Source: Methanosarcina sp. MSH10X1 (GTDB lineage Archaea; Halobacteriota; Methanosarcinia; Methanosarcinales; Methanosarcinaceae). Taken from it: 64,000 bases of DNA. The position numbers were made by a program, and so were the translations under genes. The notes beneath the pieces are model-generated. The model was not told where the DNA came from. It searched no databases and saw only the letters and a program-made list of their open reading frames with translations. Positions 37,323 to 46,752 of the stretch are shown piece by piece. Numbering within the stretch: the stretch's first letter is position 1; every line of letters begins with the position of its first letter. Location: positions 62,001-126,000 of the forward strand of contig NZ_SCHL01000002.1 in assembly GCF_004099695.1 (NCBI RefSeq), given 5' to 3'.

Positions 37323-37531
37323 TATTTCTGAATCCCGGAATGGCATTCATAACATTCCATTGAAATGTTTTATAAAATCTGGAGATTTCTTCCAGCACTT
37401 ATAAATTGTTTCTATTACTTGGGATCGCTTTTATTTTCCGGGTAGCTGTCAGCAAATTCCTGACTCCTTGCTTATATTCAATAAGCCGGGATTCTGAAAT
37501 ACTGTTTCTTGGAGATCATCCGGGCTTTTAA

Positions 37532-38779
<1,248 letters not shown>

Positions 38780-38837
38780 GCTGGAAAATTCGCTAAGGTA
38801 ACCTTGAGCGGCTAAAAACAGATTGAGATATTAGAAC

Positions 38838-39020
38838 GGCAACATTTGAATGGCAAAAAGAATGGCAATATTGAACCGCAAAATAGAATAGCAGTATTGA
38901 ATGGCAAAAAGTAGAATGAAATCTAGAATAGCAATTTCAATGGCAATATTAAATGGCAAATCTGGATGGTAAAAACTCGAAATGTCAAAAAAGGCTAAGT
39001 AACGAGATTGAAATGGCAAT
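38838..39020. repeat. Degenerate GAATGGCAATATTGAA repeat between pylS and pylB
   Basis: At least ten imperfect copies of a GAATGGCAA core, several extended to GAATGGCAATATTGAA or with AGAATAGCA variants, fill most of the 295-base spacer. Copies are irregularly spaced (about 10 to 25 bases) so no single period fits. The rest of the pyl operon is tightly packed. Could be a slippage product or a protein/RNA-binding array. Confidence 0.65.
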
Positions 39021-39074
39021 TCGGTCTCAATAAAGCCGGAATAAATATCAGGAAATTTATGAGAGGGTGAAATT

Positions 39075-40127
39075 TTGATCCAAAAAATGGCACTTGACGA
39101 ATTTGGCAGGCTAGGAGAAAGAATCATTGAAGGTTATCAGTTGTCGGATGAGGACCTGAGGGCTCTTCTTTCCCTTGAATCCGAAGAAGACCTGGAAAGA
39201 CTCTATTCCGCAGCGCGAAGAGTAAGAGATCATTATTTTGGCAACAGAGTATTCCTTAATTGTTTCATCTATTTCTCCACTTACTGTAAAAATCAATGCT
39301 CTTTTTGCTACTATAACTGTAGAAACGAGATCAATAGGTATCGTTTGACCATAGATGAAATAAAAGAAACCTGCAAATCCCTGAAAGGCGCAGGTTTCCA
39401 TATGATTGACCTGACCATGGGAGAAGATCCCTATTACCATGAAGACCCTGACCGGTTCGTTGAGCTTGTCCATATAGTAAAAGAGGAGCTGGGGCTTCCT
39501 ATAATGATTTCTCCAGGCTTAATGGATAATACCACTCTTCTCAAAGCCAGGGAGAAAGGAGCAAACTTCCTGGCTCTTTACCAGGAAACCTATGATACTG
39601 AACTCTATCAGAAACTCCGGGTTGGGCAGTCATTCAATGGACGTGTCAATGCACGCCTTTTTGCGAAGGAACAGGGATACTGTGTAGAAGACGGCATACT
39701 CACAGGCGTTGGAAACGATATCGAATCTACCATCCTTTCCTTAAGAGGAATGAGCACGAACGATCCTGATATGGTCCGGGTTATGACCTTCCTGCCCCAG
39801 GAAGGAACTCCGCTTGAGGGTTTCAGGGACAAATCAAATCTCTCGGAGCTGAAAATTATATCGGTTCTCAGGTTACTGTTTCCGAAACGCCTTATCCCTG
39901 CCTCCCTTGACCTGGAAGGCATTGACGGCATGGTTCACCGCTTAAATGCAGGGGCAAACATTGTTACTTCAATTCTTCCTCCGGATTCCAGACTGGAAGG
40001 TGTTGCAAACTACGACCGCGATCTTGAAGAACGGGATCGGGATATAAATAGCGTAGTTCGCAGGCTCGAAACTATGGGTATGGAACCTGCAAGGCAGGCT
40101 GAATTTGAAGCAGTCCTGGGGTGCTAG
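39075..40127 (+). CDS. pylB: Methylornithine synthase, radical SAM
   Basis: Isomerises lysine to 3-methylornithine, first step of pyrrolysine synthesis. 350 residues. Radical SAM cluster Cys71, Cys75 and Cys78 in CKNQCSFCYY. Other marks: FLNCFIYFSTY, LTMGEDPYYHEDPDRFVELV, SPGLMDNTTLLKAREKGANF. Start TTG at 39075 with GAGAGGGTGA ribosome site, giving MIQKMALDEF as in known PylB. The stop codon is TAG (40125-40127), unusual here, followed one base later by the pylC ATG. Confidence 0.97.
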   Translation: MIQKMALDEFGRLGERIIEGYQLSDEDLRALLSLESEEDLERLYSAARRVRDHYFGNRVFLNCFIYFSTYCKNQCSFCYYNCRNEINRYRLTIDEIKETCKSLKGAGFHMIDLTMGEDPYYHEDPDRFVELVHIVKEELGLPIMISPGLMDNTTLLKAREKGANFLALYQETYDTELYQKLRVGQSFNGRVNARLFAKEQGYCVEDGILTGVGNDIESTILSLRGMSTNDPDMVRVMTFLPQEGTPLEGFRDKSNLSELKIISVLRLLFPKRLIPASLDLEGIDGMVHRLNAGANIVTSILPPDSRLEGVANYDRDLEERDRDINSVVRRLETMGMEPARQAEFEAVLGC

Positions 40128-40128
40128 C

Positions 40129-41220
40129 ATGAAAACGATCTGCCTTGTGGGCGGGAAACTCCAGGGCTTCGAAGCTGCGTACCTGTCTAAAAAAGCCGGA
40201 ATGAAGGTAGTTCTGATAGATAAGAACCCGCAGGCTCTGATCCGAAATTATGTGGATGAATTCCACTGTTTTGACGTAATAAAGGAGCCTGACAAACTTC
40301 TGGAACTCTCAAAGAGTATTGACGCTTTACTTCCTGTAAATGAAAACCTCGCCTGTATCGAATTTCTGAATTCAATTAAGGAGAAATTCTCCTGCCCGGT
40401 ACTTTTTGATTTTGAAGCTTATCAGATCAGCAGGGATAAGAAAAGTTCAAAAGACTACTTTAAGTCCATAGGAATTCCGACTCCCCGGGATAACCCCTCA
40501 GAACCGCCTTATTTTGTAAAACCTCCCTGCGAAAGCAGCAGTGTAGGAGCCAGGATAGTTTATAATAAAGATGAACTTGAAGCCCTTGAACCTGGCATGC
40601 TGGTTGAAGAATACGTTGAGGGCGAAGTCGTTTCTCTCGAGGTAATCGGGGATGGAAGTAATTTTGCAGTGGTAAAAGAAACTCTAATCCATATAGACGA
40701 AACTTACGACTGCCATATGGTAACTCCACTTCCTGCTGATCCTTCCTTCAGGCAGATCTCCCATGCTCTCGCAGCAAATCTTCCCTTGAGGGGAATTATG
40801 GACGTAGAAGCAATCTCCGGTCCAAAAGGGCTCAGGGTGATCGAAATCGATGCCCGTTTTCCGAGCCAGACCCCAACAGCCGTTTACTATTCTTCCGGAA
40901 TCAACCTGATAGAACTTCTTTTCAGGGCCTTCACTGGTGGCATCGAAGAAAACGAAGCTCTTCCTGAAGATAAATATTGCATTTATGAGCATCGCATTCT
41001 CGGAGAAAACGGAATCCTCGTTCCTGCAGGAGAACAGGTACTTTCCATGGGCAGCGAATATGGGAAATTCCATGAAGAACCCGGAATTGAGATTTTACTT
41101 TGCAAAGCAGAAAACCCGGTATTCACCCTGATTTTCTGGGGTAAGGATAGGGAAGAAGCTGAGGCAAAAAAATGCAAAGGGCTCTCGATTCTCAAAGACC
41201 GTTTCGGAGCTGCGGTGTGA
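40129..41220 (+). CDS. pylC: Pyrrolysine synthesis ligase PylC
   Basis: ATP-grasp enzyme joining 3-methylornithine to the epsilon amine of lysine. About 363 residues from ATG 40129 (MKTICLVGGKLQGFEAAYLS); the TTG further upstream is inside pylB. ATP-grasp marks: YFVKPPCESSSVGARIVY, GMLVEEYVEGEVVSLEVIG and GIMDVEAISG...VIEIDARFPSQ. Full length and colinear with the known enzyme. Confidence 0.97.
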   Translation: MKTICLVGGKLQGFEAAYLSKKAGMKVVLIDKNPQALIRNYVDEFHCFDVIKEPDKLLELSKSIDALLPVNENLACIEFLNSIKEKFSCPVLFDFEAYQISRDKKSSKDYFKSIGIPTPRDNPSEPPYFVKPPCESSSVGARIVYNKDELEALEPGMLVEEYVEGEVVSLEVIGDGSNFAVVKETLIHIDETYDCHMVTPLPADPSFRQISHALAANLPLRGIMDVEAISGPKGLRVIEIDARFPSQTPTAVYYSSGINLIELLFRAFTGGIEENEALPEDKYCIYEHRILGENGILVPAGEQVLSMGSEYGKFHEEPGIEILLCKAENPVFTLIFWGKDREEAEAKKCKGLSILKDRFGAAV

Positions 41221-41296
41221 AGGAATAGAGAAGAGGAAGGTTAAGTAAAGAGTTAGGGAAATCAGGATTTTCCAGAAGCAGGAAATGGAGACAAAA

Positions 41297-42076
41297 ATGG
41301 CACTTTTAACCCAGGATGATTTGATAAATATTAATATGCAACTTCAGAAAGCTGATTCTAATGTACGGAAAGTAACAGGACTTGACATAAAAGGTGTTTG
41401 CAAAGCCCTCTACGGCGTCCCCCGGAACTCCGAGAAAGTCGGTATTGTGCCTATAACCTCGGGAAACGGGATAATAGGAAACTTCTCGGCTTCTCTGCAT
41501 GCGATTACAAAATATTTCGGATTTGATAGTTTTGTCACGGATATGCCGGATGTCAGCGGCTATTACGAGGCTGTAAGGAATGGAGCTGAAATCATCCTTA
41601 TGGCAGACGACCACACCTTTCTTGCGCATAACCTTAAAAATGGAAAAATAGCCAACAACCAGCCATGCACAGGCGTCATCTATGCTGAAATCGCCTCCAG
41701 GCACCTGAAAGCCGATTCAAAGGAGGTACTTGTTGTGGGGCTGGGGAAGGTAGGTTTTCCGGGAGCAGCGCACCTTATGAATAAAGGTTTCAAGGTTTAC
41801 GGGTATGATGCTGATAGCGTACTCCTCAAGAAGGCGGTCTCAAGTCTCGGAATTGCCCCTTTCAACCTTGAAAACCCAAAAAAGTTTTCCATTATTTTCG
41901 AGGCGACCCCCTGTGCAAATACAGTTCCTGAAGCCGTAATCTCGAAAAATTGCGTACTTTCCACCCCCGGAATTCCCTGCGCAATCTCCGAGGAGCTTCA
42001 AGAGAAGTACAATGTGGAACTCATAATGGAACCCCTGGGAATAGGAACGGCATCAATGCTGTACTCTGTGCTATAA
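41297..42076 (+). CDS. pylD: Pyrrolysine synthesis dehydrogenase PylD
   Basis: Oxidises the lysine-methylornithine dipeptide so it cyclises to pyrrolysine. 259 residues from ATG 41297 (MALLTQDDLININMQLQKAD), with ribosome site GGAGACAAAA; the four-codon-longer frame is not needed. Rossmann fold with VLVVGLGKVGFPGAAHLM; C-terminal EPLGIGTASMLYSVL is typical. Last gene of the pyl operon. Confidence 0.96.
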   Translation: MALLTQDDLININMQLQKADSNVRKVTGLDIKGVCKALYGVPRNSEKVGIVPITSGNGIIGNFSASLHAITKYFGFDSFVTDMPDVSGYYEAVRNGAEIILMADDHTFLAHNLKNGKIANNQPCTGVIYAEIASRHLKADSKEVLVVGLGKVGFPGAAHLMNKGFKVYGYDADSVLLKKAVSSLGIAPFNLENPKKFSIIFEATPCANTVPEAVISKNCVLSTPGIPCAISEELQEKYNVELIMEPLGIGTASMLYSVL

Positions 42077-42109
42077 AACCCGAGCCTCGTAAACTTTTTG
42101 AGTAAAGCG

Positions 42110-42330
42110 TTTAACTGCAAGCCTTTTCAAAAAATCCTTGACCGCAAGCCTCTTCAAAAAAGGCTTGAGCGCAAACTTTTTCAAAAAAAGTTTGATCAAA
42201 AACGCATGCTTTATCTAAACCGGCTTAACCGGAGCGTGATAAACCGGCGCAACGGTTTCAACGCAAGCCTTTTCAAAAAAGGCTTGAGCGAAAATCCCCA
42301 GGCAACGGCGTGATAAACCGGCGCAACGGT
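42110..42330. repeat. Right inverted repeat beside pyl operon
   Basis: Inverted copy of 36868-37030. Begins soon after the pylD stop with AAGCCTTTTCAAAAAATCC, runs through two AAGCC...GGCTT palindromes, ATGCTTTATCTAAACCGG and GTGATAAACCGGCGCAACGG (the latter given twice at about 42234-42254 and 42310-42330). The copy is longer than the left one because some blocks are duplicated. Confidence 0.85.
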
Positions 42331-42375
42331 TTCGGGTCAACGGTTTCGGGTCAACGGTTTCGGGTCAATGGTTTC
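42326..42375. repeat. 14-base tandem repeat
   Basis: Three exact copies of ACGGTTTCGGGTCA at 42326-42367 followed by a partial copy (ATGGTTTC). It grows out of the end of the right inverted repeat, which ends in CAACGGTTTC, so it probably arose from it by slippage. Confidence 0.9.
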
Positions 42376-42468
42376 ATCACAACGGCTTGGTCTGTCACTT
42401 CAACTGGGCGGTTATTCATGGCTTCTGAAAGCATTGCCTAAGATCCTCCTCTAAATCGTTTATTATGA

Positions 42469-42621
42469 TGGAGCGATGAATTTCCTTATGAAGTTCAGAT
42501 TCTGTTTGATAAAAATGCTTCACGCTTTCTGGAGTTTGAATGTTTGGCTTTTTTAGAGGGATACCTTGCAAGAGCGATGATTATGACAGCTAAACCAGGA
42601 GATATAACCGGATGGGTGTAA
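42469..42621 (+). pseudogene. Coding-like fragment without start
   Basis: A 50-codon stretch reads WSDEFPYEVQILFDKNASRF then LEFECLAFLEGYLARAM and ends at TAA. It has normal amino-acid composition and codon use for this genome but no start codon and an upstream stop, so it looks like the 3' remnant of a lost gene. Family not recognised. It lies outside the right inverted repeat. Confidence 0.4.
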
Positions 42622-42734
42622 TACTGTGAATATATAATATGAAATGTAAGATGTTTCTCATTTAATAAATCAAAAAACTAAGTTTATATGAGTGAGCAAT
42701 ATCAATTAACTCATTAAAGAATACAAGTGTTGTT

Positions 42735-43313
42735 ATGAAAGATATAAACCAGACTAATCAAAAAATACTTCACTATGCAAGGAATTTTTTGCAATGTAGG
42801 GGCTATAATGGATTTAGCTACAAAGATATTTCTCAAAAACTGGGAATAAAGAATGCAGCAATTCATAACTACTATCCCAAAAAAGAAGATCTGGTTGCAG
42901 CATTGCTCGAGGACAGCAGAAAGAGTTTAGCTGCAAATACTGCTCAAATAGTGGAATCCGGGGGATCAGCTCGTGATCAGCTTCAGTCCTACTTCGATTA
43001 CGCATTGAAAGAGTTCGATGAAGGCAAATGTATCTGTCCTCCAGGTTCGGTAATTCTCGATTTTGAAGAACTTCCTGAAAAGGTTAAAAAACAAAACCTT
43101 TTGTTGCTGGATGACATTCTAACCTGGATTTCCAGAGTTCTTAAAATAGGTCTGGAACAAGGGGAGTTTAATTTCTCTGGTTCTGTAGAAGCACGTGCAG
43201 AATTAGTAGTTGAAGCCTTAATGGGTGCCAGACAATTATCCAGTATCAAGGGACGGAAAAGACTCGTTAGATCCATTTCTCTCATTAAATCCGATCTTGG
43301 GTGGAAGGATTAA
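42735..43313 (+). CDS. TetR family transcriptional regulator
   Basis: 192 residues. N-terminal helix-turn-helix (residues 10-55) reads ILHYARNFLQCRGYNGFSYK then DISQKLGIKNAAIHNYYPKK, the typical TetR pattern with DLVAALLED after it. The C-terminal ligand domain is like the TetR_C_6/33 group with a CICPPGSVILDFEELP segment. First gene after the pyl operon, same strand, with its own promoter. Bacterial-type regulator; likely controls itself and the DUF1638 genes. Confidence 0.92.
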   Translation: MKDINQTNQKILHYARNFLQCRGYNGFSYKDISQKLGIKNAAIHNYYPKKEDLVAALLEDSRKSLAANTAQIVESGGSARDQLQSYFDYALKEFDEGKCICPPGSVILDFEELPEKVKKQNLLLLDDILTWISRVLKIGLEQGEFNFSGSVEARAELVVEALMGARQLSSIKGRKRLVRSISLIKSDLGWKD

Positions 43314-43332
43314 TTTTTTCCTAACCATTACC

Positions 43333-43348
43333 TACTTGTATGTAAGTA
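43333..43348. promoter_or_regulatory. Candidate TetR operator
   Basis: Partly palindromic TACTTGTATGTAAGTA (arms TACTT/AAGTA), immediately after tetR and upstream of a TATA-like TTAATATAG that precedes the first DUF1638 gene. The match to operators is by form only. Confidence 0.35.
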
Positions 43349-43430
43349 AGTATCTTGTCTTAATATAGTCAAAATATATTGCTCGAAAAAAATTAGGTTT
43401 TCTGGCATAATTCCTGAGGAGAATATCTCA

Positions 43431-44228
43431 ATGCCCATCATGAGTATTATTTCATGCAAGATAATGCAGGACGAAATCATCTGGATTCTTGAAAGTGACT
43501 CTTCCATTGATGAGATCATTGTAGTTGATAATGAAAATATCCGGGAATTCGTAGAAAAACTGGACAAAGTAAATCTCCAGTATAAAGTGCTCTCTCTGGA
43601 AGATATTTCTTCACTTCCAGAAATTAAAATCGAATGCAAGAAATATACGGTTTTGGTCCATTTGATGGAATTGGGCCTTCATAGAAGTCCTAAAGAGTTG
43701 AAAATTAAGGTATATGAGACCATAAAGACTCTGACTCCTTTTTCGTCGGGAATTTTACTCTTCTACGGTTTATGTGGGAATGTACTTGGAGATGTTGAAA
43801 AAGATTTTCAACGTAGTTCAATCTCATGTCCGGTTCGGATTCTTAAAGACAAAGATCACAGGATTGTCGATGACTGCATAGGGGCTACTGTGGGAGGAGT
43901 CAAGAACTATCTAAGGATACTTAAAAGTGTTAGTGATGCCGGAACATACCTCTTTACTCCCATGTATAGCAAGGGCTGGAAGGAACTATTTGACATGAAT
44001 AGGCTAAATAAAGACCCCGCCAAAGCATTGAAATTAATGAAGAAGACTCACGAAATGATTGGTTATAAAAGAGTTGCTAAGATTAATACTGGCCTTAAAT
44101 ACACTGAAAATTTCGACGCTTCTATTCGAGAATTTGCAGATTTGTTTGGTTTCGAAATTTTGGAATTCGATGATGGTAATCAAGAAATCTTTAAAGATTG
44201 TTATCACGAACTCAAAATGGAGCTTTAG
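43431..44228 (+). CDS. DUF1638 protein, copy 1 (ends in TAG)
   Basis: 265 residues. Shares with copy 2 the block order MPxxSIIxC, LLFYGLCGNVLG, ILKDKDHRIVDDCIGATVGG and a C-terminal RVAKINTGLKYTENFDAS. DUF1638 proteins are common beside corrinoid methyltransferases and RamA in anaerobes; the conserved Cys residues in the YGLCG and DDCIG motifs could bind a metal or corrinoid (inference). Its stop is TAG at 44226-44228; read-through would add pyrrolysine and five residues before TGA. Function unknown. Confidence 0.8.
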   Translation: MPIMSIISCKIMQDEIIWILESDSSIDEIIVVDNENIREFVEKLDKVNLQYKVLSLEDISSLPEIKIECKKYTVLVHLMELGLHRSPKELKIKVYETIKTLTPFSSGILLFYGLCGNVLGDVEKDFQRSSISCPVRILKDKDHRIVDDCIGATVGGVKNYLRILKSVSDAGTYLFTPMYSKGWKELFDMNRLNKDPAKALKLMKKTHEMIGYKRVAKINTGLKYTENFDASIREFADLFGFEILEFDDGNQEIFKDCYHELKMEL

Positions 44229-44280
44229 GAAAAATCAAAGTGTTGACAAAATTTTGTATTTGTAAATGAGTGGTGAGCGG

Positions 44281-45186
44281 ATGCCTGTACTTAGCATAAT
44301 TGCCTGTGAAATGCTTGAAGACGAACTGGCATATGTCCTCTCAGAAGACCGTGACTTAAATCAACTGATTGTAGTTGAAAACAGGCAGAGTTTCAGGTTT
44401 GTTCGAAAGCTTAAATCCAAAAATTGCCATCTCAGATTTTTTCCTTTGGACAAGGTACCTATTTTTTTAAAAGAGGCAAATAACTCTATACCTTTGAATA
44501 TTTCGAAACTTTTATTAAAATTTCCGTTTTTTAAGAAAATACCTCATAATATCAGAGGAAAGAGTAAAGAAAAGAACAAAGAAAAGCCTATTGTCGTTGT
44601 AGACACTCTGAAGCTTGGTCTACATGCAGATCGTGAACTCTTAAGGTCTGAGATCTACCAGCATATTAAGAAAATGGCAGCTTTTTCAGATGGCATTCTT
44701 ATTTTCTATGGAAATTGTGGGCACTCTCTGAGGAACACGAAAGAAGACTTTAAAGATCTCCCCTGCTCTCTTTATTTTCTCAAAGATGAAAAAGGAGAGA
44801 TTGTAGATGATTGTATCAGTGTAGCTCTTGGGGGCAACGATAATTATGCTGAAGTTATGCAGAGTGGGAATGGTACGGGTATGATATACCTGACTCCTAT
44901 GTGGGCCTCCAGCTGGAAACAAATGAGAAAGGAATCTAACGGCACTTCTAACTTCAATGAAAACTTCTTGAAAAAGCATTACCGAAAGGTTGTCAAAATC
45001 GGTAATAAAATTTCTATAGAAAGTGAATTCGATAGAAACGTCTTAAATTACGCTCGAACTTTTAATATGAGTATTGCTGAAATGGAAGGCAGTATGAAAA
45101 TAGCAAGTAAGTCCTATATAAGTGCCAAAAGCGATATCTGCAAAAAAAGCAGTATCAGATTAAAGAATATTGAGTGGATATGCTGA
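44281..45186 (+). CDS. DUF1638 protein, copy 2
   Basis: About 301 residues from the ATG at 44281 (MPVLSIIACEMLEDELAYVL), preceded by GTGGTGAG and aligned with copy 1; the ATG at 44266 adds five residues. Contains the same ILIFYGNCGHSLRN and VDDCISVALGGNDNYAEVM blocks, plus an insert of about 30 basic residues (about 70-105) absent from copy 1. 52 bases after copy 1, so same operon. Function unknown. Confidence 0.8.
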   Translation: MPVLSIIACEMLEDELAYVLSEDRDLNQLIVVENRQSFRFVRKLKSKNCHLRFFPLDKVPIFLKEANNSIPLNISKLLLKFPFFKKIPHNIRGKSKEKNKEKPIVVVDTLKLGLHADRELLRSEIYQHIKKMAAFSDGILIFYGNCGHSLRNTKEDFKDLPCSLYFLKDEKGEIVDDCISVALGGNDNYAEVMQSGNGTGMIYLTPMWASSWKQMRKESNGTSNFNENFLKKHYRKVVKIGNKISIESEFDRNVLNYARTFNMSIAEMEGSMKIASKSYISAKSDICKKSSIRLKNIEWIC

Positions 45187-45231
45187 AAATAAAAGAAGGG
45201 AAAAAGATAAAGAAGATAAGTTCTTCTCTTC

Positions 45232-45975
45232 TCAAATCTTCTTGTAGAGACCAAGAGTGCTTAGAGTCAATGCGGTGGCGTTTATGTCATCGTTTTTATT
45301 TCCCCAGGCACCGCTTTCGTGGACATTGTTCAGGAGCCAGTGGATTGAGGCTTCAAGTTTTTCTTTAAAGCCTGCAAGAAGCAGGGCTTGAATCGCCAGG
45401 TTGCTTGTGGAAATGTGTTCCCAGCCTCCATCAGTATCTCTCTTTGAAAGGATCCATTCAGCTTTTTCCCGGATAAAGGGTTCAAAGGTTCTGGTTTTTG
45501 CCAGGTTATCCTGTTTTTTGAGAGCAGTAATGATGAGGGATGTAGTGCCTACCTGTTCCCAGGCAGGGCAGTAATGTTCATATAGCCAGTTACATCCGCT
45601 TTTGTCCTGAGTTCCAGTATCTGCAAGAGCCCCAAGGGCATAGGCTGTATCGTAAACATCCCTGTTCCAGGAATTTTTGCTTTTTTCGGCAAGCAGCCAT
45701 TTTGCTGCGGACATGAATACAATTCCTTCCGTTGAAAGGGCTGAACAGGCCCTTGCGGTATCCCTTATTGAAAAGTTCCAGGAACCATCATTTTCCTGTT
45801 CAACGATCAGGCGGGTTATATAAGGGTTCGGGAGCGCCCAGAGGGCATGTGCGGATAAAGTACTTGAAAGTTCCTTTACTGACCTAATTTGCTGTGCAGA
45901 GAGCCATTCAAAACTTTTTTTCACAATATCAAGTTCCAGGTCGTTTAACATTTCACTGTGCTTTTCAGATTCCAT
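45232..45975 (-). CDS. Prenyltransferase/squalene-oxidase repeat protein
   Basis: 247 residues built of repeating helix pairs with the QW-type signature: QENDGSWNFSIRDTARACSA, SWNRDVYDTAYALGALADTG, RDTDGGWEHISTSNLAIQAL and ESGAWGNKNDDINATALTLS. Predicted alpha/alpha toroid as in terpenoid cyclases and protein prenyltransferase beta subunits, but too short and without the DxDD acid motif, so probably not a cyclase. Role unknown. Convergent with DUF1638 copy 2. Confidence 0.8.
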   Translation of the reverse strand: MESEKHSEMLNDLELDIVKKSFEWLSAQQIRSVKELSSTLSAHALWALPNPYITRLIVEQENDGSWNFSIRDTARACSALSTEGIVFMSAAKWLLAEKSKNSWNRDVYDTAYALGALADTGTQDKSGCNWLYEHYCPAWEQVGTTSLIITALKKQDNLAKTRTFEPFIREKAEWILSKRDTDGGWEHISTSNLAIQALLLAGFKEKLEASIHWLLNNVHESGAWGNKNDDINATALTLSTLGLYKKI

Positions 45976-46077
45976 ATATTAAAACCTGACCGAACACCTT
46001 ACTGAAAGTGTTATCCTCTTCTGTAACTGTTTTTCCAAAACTCGGGATTTGTTTTGTTTCACCCTTTCTACTATAGA

Positions 46078-46575
46078 TTATCTCAGAGAAGGTCTTTTTG
46101 CCAGTTCCTGATCAACTGAAGGAATTACATATTCGTTTTTATCGACGCCTCTCAGTTTGGCAATAATTTCTTTATCATTTTCTTCCTCTTCCTCCTGCTC
46201 TTCAACGTACCACTGCAGAAAAGAAGCTGTAGTGTCATCCTTCTCAGCGTTAGCAAGCTCTACCAGTTCATTAATCGAGCGGGTGATGAACTGTTCATGC
46301 TCCAGGGTCTGCTGAAACATTTCCACAGCTGTCCCGAAATCCATAGGCGGCTCTTTAATTTCCTTCAGTTTCACCCTTCCATCCTGATCGTTTATGTAAT
46401 CAAAAAGCCTCATTGCGTGCATATTTTCTTCCTCTGCCTGTACTCTAAACCAGTGAGCAAAACCCGGAAGCCCTGCCGACGAACTGTATGCCGACATAGC
46501 AAGGTACAGATAGGACGAATACATTTCTTTATTGATCTGTTCATTCAGTGCTTCTTGCATCTTTTCCTTCAGCAT
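46078..46575 (-). CDS. ftn: Ferritin
   Basis: 165-residue four-helix iron storage protein. Di-iron site residues are visible: Glu17 (NKEMYSSYLYLAM), Glu50 and His53 (EEENMHAMRLFDYI), Glu94 (LEHEQFITRS) and QWYVEEQEEEEE with Gln and Glu126-130. Slightly unusual run of acidic residues after QEE. Full length. Confidence 0.95.
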   Translation of the reverse strand: MLKEKMQEALNEQINKEMYSSYLYLAMSAYSSSAGLPGFAHWFRVQAEEENMHAMRLFDYINDQDGRVKLKEIKEPPMDFGTAVEMFQQTLEHEQFITRSINELVELANAEKDDTTASFLQWYVEEQEEEEENDKEIIAKLRGVDKNEYVIPSVDQELAKRPSLR

Positions 46576-46752
46576 TAGTTTCCCCCATTCTTAAATTCGC
46601 ATGCTGGCAGATATATTCTACGATTCCCCTTTCAGAATATGTTTGATGCAGAATCTATCTTTTTGGTCAACTGCGAGCAGAATTTTTCTGTAAGGTTTTC
46701 GTTTCATAGAGTGCCCTCCCGGTCCAGCCTTCTTGATGCTAAACTGTGCTTT

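Larger units (their letters stand above)
42077..42734. other. Spacer with repeats and a gene fragment, right side of pyl
   Basis: Holds the right inverted repeat, a 14-base tandem repeat and a coding-like 50-codon fragment (listed separately), then an AT-rich tetR promoter region with TTTATATGAG near 42683-42692. No intact gene. Confidence 0.5.

Noticed and set aside
42098-42313. 71-codon open frame after pylD
   Set aside because: It lies wholly in the repeat and shares the same shadow peptide (KPFQKILDRK) with the antisense frame on the left side.
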